This document shows positions 32,335 through 42,154 of a stretch of 64,000 bases of DNA, piece after piece. Within the stretch, counting starts at the first letter, position 1; the number at the start of each line of letters is the position of its first letter. The position numbers were made by a program, and so were the translations under genes. The notes under the pieces are model-generated. The model saw nothing but the letters and a program-made list of their open reading frames with translations. It ran no database searches and was not told where the DNA came from. The DNA comes from Leptobrachium leishanense. Lineage: Eukaryota; Chordata; Amphibia; Anura; Megophryidae. The stretch spans positions 353,610,942 to 353,674,941 of the forward strand of contig CM019063.1 of NCBI GenBank assembly GCA_009667805.1, read 5' to 3'.

Positions 32335-33373
32335 TATGACGGAATGGGATGTTGTTCCGCCTGCGGGTGTGCTCTATCTGCGGGCCCCGGCGCTTACCGC
32401 TGGCCCGACTACCGAGTGACACGGCACTCGGCGTCTCGTGCGGCCTGGCGTGACCCTGGGGAAGGGTTAGCGGGCGGTGGAGGGGACCCCTGCCTAGAAC
32501 CAGCCCGACCACTGAGCCATACGGTACTCAGCGTCTCGAGCAGCTGGTTCACTGACCTTGTGGGCGGTGGAGTACGTCTGCGGGCGGCCGGCCGATTACG
32601 GGGATCGGATCTCTTCCGGCAAATATTCGGATCTGATTGCGGAGGACTTTCGGATCGTAGATGAATGCAGCTTCGGATCTTGCGGGATCGGCAAAGTCTT
32701 CGGATCTTACCGCGATCTCTTGCAATACCGAAGCGCGGTACACGGCCGCGCCCTTCGGATCGGATCTCGGGCTAATCGTCTGGGAACCGAACACCGTCCG
32801 CTGCGCCCCTGTCCTGATGCGAGATGCAGGCACAGAGCGCTCGGTTCGGTTCGGATCTAGTTGAACACCGTACCCTGAGACTGCGGGGAATACTCAGACG
32901 ATGAAGCACGGCGGAGAAATCAAGACATCAGTCGAGGCTGGATGCACTGCTAAATCTGGCTTTATTATTCACAGCTCAGGCATTTATCAACTTCACACAA
33001 ATTATAATACAATGGGAATCCCTGCCCGCCTTCACAGGACCCATTGGCCGTTGCAGTTCGGGGAGTCGCCGATTCGGACCGGATGGTCCGAATCGGCCAT
33101 TTTACGATTCGAACCGGATGGTTCGAATCGGCCATTTTACGATTCGAATAATCTGATTGCAACCACGAGGCGATCAGAAAATGGCGGTGGGCAAGGCAGA
33201 CAAAGGGAACACATTTCACAATCAACGGGGAACACTGTATTACACCACACATAACCACATCTAATAAAAAGTACTGCAAAACTCTGTGCGTGCCACCGCA
33301 CCTAGGTGTTCATGGCCAAATCCATGTCCTTGTGCACCGCCCCTGGCTGAGGGTGCTGGGCCATTCCGTGACA
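32335..33373. mobile_element. Solo LTR, 1039 bp, with cacac duplication
   Basis: Termini tatgacggaatgg and ccattccgtgaca form an inverted pair. The duplication cacac is at 32330-32334 and 33374-33378, confirmed by the empty site in the sister LTR at 29338-29936. Homologous to the LTR at 17254. Inside, CGGATC occurs eight times between 32603 and 32860, and two tandem copies of a cggccattttacgattcgaa block lie at 33090-33150. It is presumably left by recombination between two LTRs. Confidence 0.88.
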
Positions 33374-33408
33374 CACACCACCAAGGGACCTCAGTCAAGG
33401 ATAACAAT

Positions 33409-33448
33409 AATGCAGACCCACTGTTGGCTGGGTCTCTCTACCTTTTAA
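33409..33448 (-). promoter_or_regulatory. LTR core promoter of the second gag-only element
   Basis: TTAAAAG at 33442-33448 acts as a TATA-like box; GGGTCTGCATT begins 29 nt downstream at 33419. That start pairs with the priming segment 31986-31996. Confidence 0.6.
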
Positions 33449-34504
33449 GGAGGCTTAAAAAATGGATAGGCCTCAGCTGGAAGTCCAGGGCTAGACAGGA
33501 AAACCCAGGCTGGATCGGCAGGAGCCTGGACATGGTGCTTAGCATGGGCAAAACCTGGACTGGAATCCAAGAATGAAGAAATCCAGGGCAAAGTTCTTAG
33601 ATCCAGGTTTGCTAGACAGGTACACAGGGTGGACCGTGACTTATCATCCGCAAGGTGTGCCAAACAATATGGCACACCATGAAGGACCAATGTTTGCCAA
33701 ACCGACACACAAGGCATGTGTAGAAATTGCAGCAGGATTCTGGGAGAGAGACAACTTTCCAAACTGCCTGGGAGCCATGGATGGCAAACATGTGGCTCAC
33801 TGTATCAGAATTATAAACATTTCTTTTCCATTGGCCTACTGGCGGTGGCAGATGCCAACTATAGTTTTGTGTATGTGGATGTCGGTTCATACGGCAAGGA
33901 CTCTGACTCCACACTGTTCAGGAGCTCCACACTGTGGAATGAAATTGAGAGTGGGTCCCTGAACATCCCCAGACCCGCACCTTTGCCTGGCAGTGACGTG
34001 GCAGTCCCCTATGCCTTCGTGGGTGACGAAGCATTCGGCCTATCCACACTTCTCCTACGGCCCTACTCAGGGACACACCTGAATGTGAAGAAGCGGGTGT
34101 TTAATTACAGGCTGTCGCAGGCGAGACGGTATGTCGAGTGTACCTTTGGCATACTGAGCATCAAGTGGAGGATTTTTCATAGGCCGCTTGATGTACATGT
34201 TGATTTCTGTGTGGATATAGTCAAATGCTGCTGCATCGTACATAATTATGTTCGTGCCAGGGATGGTTTTAATTTTGATGATACCCTCACAGTTATGGGT
34301 CTGGAAGATTATGTGAACGATGACATAATAGCTGTGAATAGACACAGCAACAGGTTTCGCGATGCTCTGTCTAATTATTTCATTAGCAATGCAGGTCAGG
34401 TGCCCTGGCAGCTGGGGAGCATTTAAGATTTCACGACAATAAATATTTGTTGTTTCGTATTCTTATTGTGACTTACATGTATGTGATTATGAATAAAATA
34501 ATCA

Positions 34505-34707
34505 TATACTCACTCTGAATATTCTGTTCTTTCTCTGACCATGGTACTAGTACTCAGATACTCTGGGTACACGACACGGGACACCACAACCCAAGCGCTG
34601 GCCTTCTTCACCTTGTCTTTGTACCTCTCGCAGGCCATGTCCCATATCTCTGGATGCTCCCCCACAGCGCTGATCAGCCTCTCCACATCTATTTCAGCGC
34701 CTGACAT
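34505..34707 (-). pseudogene. Harbinger MADF-BESS protein, first exon
   Basis: From ATG at 34707 the frame reads MSGAEIDVERLISAVGEHPE, IWDMACERYKDK and ASAWVVVSRVVYPEYLS, the first two helices of a MADF domain (the W and the YPE end are typical). A GTGAGT that could be a donor lies at the end of this frame near 34515. The rest of the domain is found 5 kb away at 29184, so the gene is split by an intron that contains the oppositely transcribed transposase. I cannot fix the exact splice pair from the phases. No stop inside this exon. Confidence 0.7.
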
Positions 34708-35035
34708 TTTTTCCAGCAGTTGCAGGTACACTCCAAAAAAACTTGGAAACTTTGGCTGTTTGGACGTTTTGTAGGCCGGACATTAGCAGCGTCTGACGTC
34801 TCCTAATCATGCACACACGCTGCTATGCAGCCGCAGCGCACTCTGTACGTCAGTACTACCGGTATCACGTTCTACAAAAAATGCGTTCGTTTGCCGCTTG
34901 CGTTGCGTGGCCGCACTTTTGTACGCCCATACTGCGTATATTGCCCGTCATTGGCCGTCATTTGCTGCTACTACGGCCGTGATAAAGTGCGTCTGCACGC
35001 GCGTTCGCACTGCCTTCGTCTGACCCTAGCCTTAA

Positions 35036-35413
35036 TCATACATACAAGCTAAAACACATTTCCTCCTTAAATTCCCTAACTAGACAATTGAACAAACATC
35101 TCATTAAGCAATTAAATGAAAAGAAAAATGTTACAGGGTATATTCAATTGAAGGAAGAAAAGAGTATAGCATACATTAATGTGATTTTAGAAGAAATGGA
35201 GGGGATATATGTCTCCTATATAACAAAGTGTCTAAATGAGTGAAAACAAAAAATAATAATAAAAATAACAAAAAATAAAGAATGAGTAAACAAATAAATA
35301 AATACATAGAGAAGCAAACTAGATGAATATATATATATAAATCAGACCTAAAGAGACAATATTATCATAAATGTATATCTGTATATAATGCATATAAACC
35401 AGAGTGTCTCTAT
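35036..35413. other. AT-rich unassigned spacer
   Basis: No coding frame, inverted repeat or known terminus was recognised. Rich in A runs and ataaataaat-type simple sequence. Confidence 0.5.
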
Positions 35414-35829
35414 TAGGGATGAGCTGTTCGGGTTCGGACGGTTCGGAGGTTGACCCGAATTTTGGCAGTTCGAAAGTTCGCGAATTTCGAACTTTTTGGG
35501 TCTGTTCGGTTCGAGTTCGAAAAAAAAAAGAAATTTTGAAAAAAGTATAGAAAATGCTTAAAAAAATACTAAAAAATCTAGAAATAAAGAGACTCTTTAC
35601 TGCAGAATATTATAAGCAATGGTTTATTAGATATTGAATTAAAAACTAATGTGTACGTGGAAAGATTACCAACTCTAAATGACCTCTGTTCACAAACGGG
35701 CATAACACTAGGTGTTTTTAGTCTGGTAATCAATTTGATACATTGTACAACATACTGAGGGTGGGGTGGTGTCTGCTTCTGATTGAGATTTGAGAATTAA
35801 TTTCCCTAAAACATCCTAATATGCTGCAT
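35414..35829 (+). mobile_element. hAT right-type terminus, inward part
   Basis: Starts tagggatgagctgttcgggt and follows 9004-9410 closely (gaaataaagagactctttac, caatttgatacattgtac). A piggyBac-like MITE begins at its TTAA, 35830-35833. The partner end was not identified. Confidence 0.7.
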
Positions 35830-35833
35830 TTAA

Positions 35834-36633
35834 CCCTTTCGCTGCTGAGGCTTTTCACACCTCTGTGCTGAGGTAATTTTTACCGCTTTCGCTCATCGTG
35901 ATTAACCGCGTTTTGTAGCCATATTTTAATATATGACCCAGACATATTATATATCGTTCTTTCCGGCAGACTTGGCAGATTCATAATATGTCATTATTAT
36001 ATGTATATGTTATGTCATGTCTGTATACTATAACAAAAATGCAATAAAATTAGAATTTTCACTAATTTATTATGTGTAAAGTGTTTTTTTTCACATTTTA
36101 ACATGCGATCGTTTGCGGTTATATTTTGTATGGGGTGCGCTTGTTAAAAAAATTTGAAATGGGGTATCGTTACATTTTTTTTTGGGGGAAAATTTTGCTT
36201 TTTTTAACAAACGCACCGCATACAAAAATCGTTAGTGCAACATTATTGTTCACATTATAATTGAAATGGGAACAATATTGCTGCATTAACAAAACAAAAA
36301 CAAAAAAAACTTGTTTATTTTTTTATTATTTTTTTTTAATTTTTTAAAAAAAAAAACATTTTTCATGCTCATGTTTGGTATCCTTGGAAAGGCCATGCTC
36401 TGGCCGATCCAATGATAACAAACATTAACCCCTAGCTGCCACGGATGGGGAGATAGCGGGTTCATTGGAACCCCCAATCTCCACCATTGGTGGCAGCTAG
36501 GTGTTAACTCCAGGACTGACGTCAACGTGCTATGCACGATGACGCCAGTCCTCAGGGGGAGTTCCTGGAGGCTTGGCCGACATCCAAGATGTCGGCCAGC
36601 TCCAGGAGAGGATCACGATCCGGCGCTTTTCAG
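35834..36633 (+). mobile_element. piggyBac-like MITE, right side truncated
   Basis: TTAA at 35830-35833, terminus ccctttcgctgctgaggc, and the same interior as 9415-10457 up to cggcgcttttcagc, where it breaks off at about 36633. Confidence 0.75.
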
Positions 36634-36955
36634 CTAAGTCCGATTGCAGGCATCGTAAATTCATTGTGAGGAAAAGGTAGGATACTAAATAGTGTTGCTG
36701 GGCAGCAAGAGGTTAAATAGCCACTCTCCTCAAATTTCATCCCTCCCTTTTTTCCCCTGACAGGGACACTACCACATAAGCTGTAACTAGATTACTTGTG
36801 CATTACAAATAAAACCACCTTATAAAACACATACTGCTGTTTATTTCTTTGAAGTAATAGCATGTAAAAAAAAAAGAAAAATAAACTTGGGTTATTTTAT
36901 CTCCTGTTTCCATTTTGTGTATTTTTCCCATGGTGTAACATTTACCAAAATCTGT

Positions 36956-37017
36956 GCAAAAGTTTTACTTTACTGCTGTTGTTTAGATAAACAACAGCAG
37001 TAAAGTAAAACTTTTGC
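36956..37017. repeat. Perfect 30-bp inverted repeat with 2-nt loop
   Basis: Arm 36956-36985 and arm 36988-37017 are exact reverse complements; the loop is ga. The arms are AT-rich (gcaaaagttttactttactg ...). No transposon terminus is visible at its edges. Confidence 0.95.
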
Positions 37018-37204
37018 TCAGTTAGTGAGGTGGAGGAGGAAATGTTTAGATACTGTTGCAGGTGGTGTATTGTGTTCTCCAGGCTACCTGGAGGCTGGCA
37101 GCTCAATGAAATGAGACAGGGAGCTTAAAAGCCTTCTACTCTCCCCCCTCGGTGATTGACCCATTCAGTGGCCAAAGCAACACAGTGAGGAGCAAGTGAT
37201 GGAA

Positions 37205-37448
37205 AGATAGAAAATATCACACAATGGATGCACCCAGTGTCACACAGAGGAAAATATCACAATGGATGCACTCAGTGACACACAGAGGAAAATATCACAA
37301 TGGATGCACTCAGTGACACATATAGAGGAAAATATTACACAATTGATGCACCCGTGACACATATAGAGGAAAATATAACACAATATATGTCACTGGGTGC
37401 ATACATTGTGTGATATTTTCCTCTATATGTGTCACTGGGTGCATCCAT
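37205..37448. repeat. Minisatellite that reverses orientation
   Basis: Units of about 40 bp (gaggaaaatatcacaatgga plus tgcactcagtgacacac) run forward from 37205 to about 37383. The same unit then runs in reverse to 37448 (tgatattttcctctatatgt). The switch lies at 37383-37390, so the array can fold on itself. Confidence 0.9.
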
Positions 37449-39181
37449 TTGATGTCAGCCATTGCTGCGGGCATAGGCGTCTCTACAGGGGGGCAAGGGG
37501 GGGCAATTGCCCCCCCTAGGTTATTCCTTGCCCCCCCATGTGCCCCCCCACCAAAAATCAACATCCAGCTTCCCACACTTTTTCAGACCACGGTATCTCC
37601 GTTGCTATGCATCGTATATGGACATTCTAGGTGTCATTGGAAAGGGAAGATTCTGGCCTTTCCAATGATACCCAACATGACCATATTCAGTGTAAAGTAA
37701 AAGTCATAAAACATTAAAAAAAAAAGTGCACTTAAATGTAAACGTTTTCACAGGGTTGAAATGGCTCAGCAGTGAAGTGGTTAATGTTCAGACTATACAT
37801 TACATTGTGTATTACGTTAGTTTTTTGCCTTGGTTCTAGTTGTATATTAAGGGTTAATGGCAGGCTTCATCCCTCATAGTATACATTTTATTTTTTCATT
37901 GATTAATGGCATTTTAGGGGTTAATGGGTTGGCTACATGCCTCAAAGTGTATTCATTTCATGTTTTCCCTTGATCAATTGCATGTTAGGGGTTAAGGGGT
38001 AGCTAATTGCCACATTGTTTATTAATTTTATTGTATTTGCCTGGGTTTATGACATTTTAGGGGTTATTATGGAAGTTAGAATCTAAAGGGTATATTCATT
38101 TTTAGAGCCTCTGCTTTCCGTCACATTTCGGGGAATTTATTTCGCCGAAAATAAGGTGAATTCCCTATTTAGCGAATGGTCACTGTATATTTCTAAAAGT
38201 GGAGTCGCTGAAGCAGCAATCAGACATTCAGCGAAAACTTCCGAATTGCAGCAAATAAAATATTGAATTTAAGTATTAGGTTAGGTTGTGATACCACAAA
38301 AAGGTATCATTGCATCACATTACTCTGGGGTTTTGGAATCTTATTTATATATACTTATTCAGGGCACTATTACCTGGTGTGAGTTAACCCTTGCGTCGGC
38401 ATGGTTTTGCTTTAGCGCCAGGTTAATGGAGTCTAGCGGCTGACCAACGGATCGCTTGCCTCTCGCTACAAACAGGAAAATTCACTTAGCGCGTTGCTAT
38501 TAGCGTTTTGTACCTTGAGCTTACAGTACTTTCTGCGTCTTTTTCTTAACATGGGGAGCACTAGAGATTTTATCGCTTTTGCAGATAACAGATCACTTGG
38601 TGCCAGCGCTAATTTTTTGAGGGGCGCTAATTGCAACATTTTACCTACTGCTCAACCCTGGTGCTAACTCCAAAAAAACAGGTCCTCACCCAAAATTAAC
38701 AGGCAATTAATCGGCAATGTAAAGGAATGCAGCACAGGTGTTCTCTTGGCCCCATACGCCATAGTAATGGATCTGGTCAGCAATGTTGTTGCTGCTGCAG
38801 TCGGCTCTATTATAAATGTATCCTTTATCCATATATATCCTAATTCTAATATATTGCCTAATTTTAAACATTTTATGCTGGGGGTTATTCATAGTATGGA
38901 AGCAGTTGATTATTAGGGTGACCGTGTGGACCATGTTTAAAGGGACACATCAATAAGTCTTGCCCTGAAACATGTATTTTTTATATGCTGCAGCAGGGAA
39001 ATTTGTGTCGCTCACCTGGCCTTCCTTTTGGATCTATTAAATGCAGTGTAAGTTTTCTACATGCTGTTGGGTGGCATTTATCATGCAATGCCCATCAGCC
39101 TTAATATATGTGTGCATCAAAACCTAGATGATACGACCACCGTGGAGGATTTAATAATGCAGGGGTGTGAAGTTATTCAAT

Positions 39182-40685
39182 AGATATGTTCATAGCAAAA
39201 CCGTTAACAAGGATTGGTTAAATAAATCTGTTAACAGGAGTCGTCCCAGAAGACTGGAAATTAGCAAATGTTGTGCCCATTTACAAGAAGGGTAGTAGGG
39301 AGGAATCGGGGAACTATAGGCCAGTTAGTCTTACGTCAGTAGTGGGGAAATTAATGGAAACCATGTTAAAGGAAAGGATTGTTGAACATCTAAAAACACA
39401 TAGATTACAGGATCAGAAACAACATGGGTTTACCTCAGGGAGATCATGCCAAACTAATCTTATTGATTTTTTTGATTGGGTAACAAAAATAATAGACACA
39501 GGTGGTGCAGTAGACATTGCTTATTTAGATTTCAGTAAGGCTTTTGATACTGTTCCGCATAGAAGGCTTATCAATAAATTGCAATCTTTGAGTTTGGATT
39601 ACAATATTGTTGAATGGATTAGGCAGTGGCTGAGTGACAGACAACAGAGGGTTGTGGTAAATGGAGTTTATTCGGCGCAAGGTCTTGTTACCAGTGGGGT
39701 ACCTCAGGGGTCAGTACTTGGACCCATTCTCTTTAATATTTTTATTAGTGATATTGCAGAAGGTATTAATGGAAAAGTATGTATTTTTGCTGATGACACA
39801 AAAATTTGCAACAGGGTTGACGTTCCTGGAGGGATCAGCCAAATGACAAATGATTTAGGTAAACTAAAAAAATGGTCGGAGTTGTGGCAATTGAGTTTTA
39901 ATGTGGATAAATGCAAGATAATGCACCTGTGACGTAAAAACCCAAGGGCTGAATATAGAATATTTGATACAGTCCTAACCTCAACATCTGAGGAAAGGGA
40001 TTTAGGGGTCATTATTTCAGAGGATCTAAGGGTAAGTAGTCAATGTAATAGAGCAGCAGGAAATGCTGGCAGAATGCTTGGTTGTGTAGGGAGAGGTATT
40101 AGCAGTAGGAAAAGGGAAGTGCTCATGCCACTGTACAGAGCACTGGTGAGACCTCACTTGGAGTACTGTGTGCAGTACTGGAGACCGTATCTCCAGAAGG
40201 ATATAGACATCTTAGAGAGAGTTCAGAGAAGGGCTACTAAAATGGTGTACGGCTTGAAGGAGAAAAGTTACCAGGAAAGGCTTAATGATCTTAACATGTA
40301 CAGCTTGGAAAAAAGACGAGACAGAGGAGATATGATAGAAACATTTAAATACGTAAAGGGAATACACAAGGTAGAGGAAGGGAGTATTTTTAAAAGGAAA
40401 CAAAGTAGCAAAACAAGAGGACATAGTCTTAGATTAGAGGGGCAAAGGTTTAAAAGTAACATCAGGAAGCATTATTTTACTGAGCGGGTGGTGGATACAT
40501 GGAACAGTCTTTCAGTAGAAGTGGTAGAGACCAAAACAGTAATTGAATTTAAGCAAGCATGGGATAGGCATAAGGCTATCCTAAACAAAAGATAAATCCA
40601 GGTCAAGTATCCATGTAATTGGGCAGACTAGATGGGCCGAAAGGTTCTTATCTGCCGACATTTTTCTATGTTTCTATGTTTCTAT
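39182..40685 (+). mobile_element. CR1-like LINE, 5'-truncated
   Basis: Holds the C-terminal part of the reverse transcriptase gene and a 3' end of repeated tttctatg octamers (40660-40685), the CR1 3' signature. The flanks attcaat (39175-39181 and 40686-40692) may be a 7-bp duplication. 5' truncation at about 39182 is typical of LINE copies. Confidence 0.9.
39222..40595 (+). pseudogene. CR1 reverse transcriptase, C-terminal two-thirds, single stop
   Basis: Reverse transcriptase of a CR1-type LINE. Motifs in order: VVPEDWKLANVVPIYKKG, NYRPVSLTS, QHGFTSGRSCQTNL, the catalytic AYLDFSKAFDTVPH, VTSGVPQGSVLGPILFNIF and CIFADDTK, then the C-terminal LVRPHLEYCVQYWRP, LERVQRRATKM and SLEKRRDRGDMI. One TGA at 39930-39932, just after KIMHL, breaks an otherwise open frame of about 1.37 kb ending in a natural stop at 40593-40595. 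The N-terminal endonuclease is missing. The very light damage suggests a fairly young insertion. Confidence 0.93.
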
Positions 40686-41040
40686 ATTCAATCTTCTGAG
40701 AACAGGGGATAGGTATGGCCCGGCACTCTGCACTGAAAAAAAACCAGCTCTATCCTGTACACAACCGCATTAGTTTCCCTAGCGTGCGCTAAACGACCTT
40801 GTTCATGGACTACCGTGGACAAGGTGATCTGTTAGTAGGTCGTCAGGCACTACGTTTTAGCGACTTGCACTAAAGTTTTCCTTTAGTGATGGTGTTTTAG
40901 CTCACACCAGGTGATAGGGCGCTTAGTTTTATTCAGTGGTATGATTTGGGGTGAAAATTATTAGTGCCCCCCCAGTTTTGACTGTGGTATCCTATGTGCC
41001 CCCCCTAAATATTATTCCTAGAGTCGCCACTGGCTGCGGG

Positions 41041-41880
41041 CCATCCGCCTCTTATACCGTTGTCACTGCCCTGTAACACGGTCTCTATTGCTGATTATGA
41101 GTAACCCATAGAATTTATAACCACAAAGGTTTGGATAAGGCTTGAAAAAATAAATTTATACGCTGCAAATGATTGAAATGCGAATGGAAATGTAATTTTT
41201 TTTTATATGATATTCTGACATGAACCATACATATAGGAATGATTTATTTTGATTGCACGCAGGTGTGTGTGTATATATTATTATATGCAGCGCGCGCATT
41301 TTGCACTTTTGGGTGTACACCCTAATGGAATAGGATGTGCACGCCTATGCTTATATATATTTATATATATATTACTGTATGTCATACCTGCCCTTACCTT
41401 CCACTATAAATTTGCTAAAAATATACACACAAAAAAAACAAACCACTGCCTTAGACCCCACGCAGCCCGCATGCCACCCCCCTCTACCTGGCTGAGTGTA
41501 TCTAATACATATAATTAAATACATTCAGCCAGGTAGAGAAAGATTAAAAAAAAGTTTTATTTTATGTTCCCAAGGACATTTAAAACTGTCCTCGGATTTT
41601 ATTTTTTTTAGAAATGTGTCACCTTACCTTAGCATGGTGGTCAGTGGGGGCTCCCTGGATCCTGGTTGTGGGGGGGGGTGGTCTGCCGTGGCCGCAGATG
41701 CAGTGGTTCCCTCCCTGCGCTGCCAGACTCTGCCACATGCACCCAGACGGCTAGTCCGCACCGTCGCAGCTCTGTCATCCGGCTGCCGCATGCTCCTCAA
41801 GGGGATCCTTGGGAGGCCCCGGCAGGCTGCCCTCTATAGTGCCTGATTAGAGGGCCGTGTCTGCCTGATGTTTTAGTAAC
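41041..41880. other. Unassigned sequence with a hairpin at 41484-41536
   Basis: No gene recognised. Arms ctacctggctgagtgtat (41484-41501) and its near-exact inverse (41519-41536, one mismatch) form a hairpin with an AT-rich loop. A G-run near 41673 precedes GC-rich sequence with no frame of interest. Confidence 0.45.
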
Positions 41881-42154
41881 AAGAATGTTTTATCCCATAT
41901 GCTTCAATGTTAAAAATATTCCCAGTTTTCCCAACTCAATATCTAATAAACCATTTCTTATAATATTCTGCAGTAAAGAGTCTCTTTATTGCTAGATTTT
42001 TTAGTATTTTTTTTAAGCATTTCTTATACTTTTTCAAAACAAAATTTTTTTGAACTTTTGGCGAACGTCCCAAAAAGTTCAAAGTTTTCGAACTGTCGAA
42101 CAGCCGATGTTCGATTTGAACTCCGAACAGATCGAACCGAACAGCTCATCCCTA
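41881..42154 (+). mobile_element. hAT right terminus next to Gypsy integrase
   Basis: Ends cgaaccgaacagctcatcc plus cta at 42154. Inward sequence (aatatctaataaacca, aagagtctctttatt) matches the ends at 9004 and 35414 in reverse. It cuts the Gypsy integrase gene just before its catalytic core. Confidence 0.78.

Larger units (their letters stand above)
29338..33640 (-). mobile_element. Second gag-only sushi-like LTR element, holding a solo LTR
   Basis: LTRs at 29338-29936 and 31998-33640; the latter is about 599 bp once the solo LTR 32335-33373 and its duplication are removed. The polypurine tract (minus strand gtcaggggggggtac) precedes the 3' LTR. The internal part holds only a gag-like gene. 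It sits inside the Harbinger transposase gene. No clean 5-bp duplication is visible, and one terminal base may be lost at 33640. Confidence 0.85.
31998..33640 (-). repeat. 5' LTR of the second gag-only element, interrupted
   Basis: LTR sequence 31998-32334 continues at 33379-33640; between them is a solo LTR with the duplicated cacac. The uninterrupted equivalent is at 29660-29690 (gttagcacaccaccaag). Confidence 0.85.
29261..34426 (+). pseudogene. Harbinger DDE transposase, split by an LTR element
   Basis: The first piece begins at 29261 after an acceptor-like tttgtcttctag and reads YLASGCSLKDLHYNFRIGRS and TAGEIV. The gene is then cut by the LTR element and resumes at 33641 with IIRKVCQTIWHTMK. 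Catalytic residues are visible: D in CLGAMDGKHV (about 33770), D in FVGDEAFGLS (about 34020) and E in RRYVECTFGIL (about 34140). The C-terminus ends at 34426 with AATAAA a few bases beyond. Frameshifts near 33695 and 33800. The upstream exon was not recognised. A DDE_Tnp_4-type enzyme, inactive in this copy. Confidence 0.85.
27079..35031. mobile_element. Harbinger element with both genes, split by nested insertions
   Basis: TIRs GGCTAGGGTCAGAC (27079) and GTCTGACCCTAGCC (35031), flanked by taa and ttaa (the family duplicates TWA). It contains a MADF-BESS gene on the minus strand (exon-like pieces 34707-34505 and 29184-28429) and a DDE transposase on the plus strand (from 29261, resumed at 33641). 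Insertions: the LTR element 29338-33640 and probably a palindromic MITE ending 28368. An assembly gap lies in its left part. Without the insertions it is about 3 kb, a usual length. Its ends match the MITEs at 10496 and 11244. Confidence 0.85.
36634..37463. other. Non-coding spacer with hairpin and minisatellite
   Basis: No protein-coding signal. It contains the 62-bp palindrome 36956-37017 and the direction-switching minisatellite 37205-37448. Confidence 0.6.
38349..40924. other. Possible nested DNA element marked by an inverted pair
   Basis: ctattacctggtgtgagtta at 38357 mirrors the reverse complement of ctcacaccaggtgatag at 40902. Neighbouring sequence on both sides is rich in tagcg/cgcta words. 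This may be a separate element inside the hAT-like one, with the CR1 inside it. No convincing duplication. Confidence 0.4.
37472..41032. mobile_element. hAT-like element with 8-bp duplication gctgcggg
   Basis: Duplication at 37464-37471 and 41033-41040. Termini are cataggcgtctctac and, reversed, cagtggcgactctag, the CAGTGGCG type common in hAT elements, each followed by a G- or C-run. No transposase was found. It contains the CR1 insertion 39182-40685 and an internal inverted pair (38349, 40924). A piggyBac-like MITE scrap ends at 37777 (cagcagtgaagtggttaa). Confidence 0.82.

Noticed and set aside
33105..33150. ggttcgaatcgg in the solo LTR as a tRNA or SINE remnant
   Set aside because: It is part of a local duplicated cggccattttacgattcgaa block inside the LTR, with no tRNA fold.
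36956..37017. The 62-bp palindrome as a microRNA precursor
   Set aside because: Perfect arms with a 2-nt loop do not look like a Drosha substrate, which has bulges and a larger loop; no evidence of expression.
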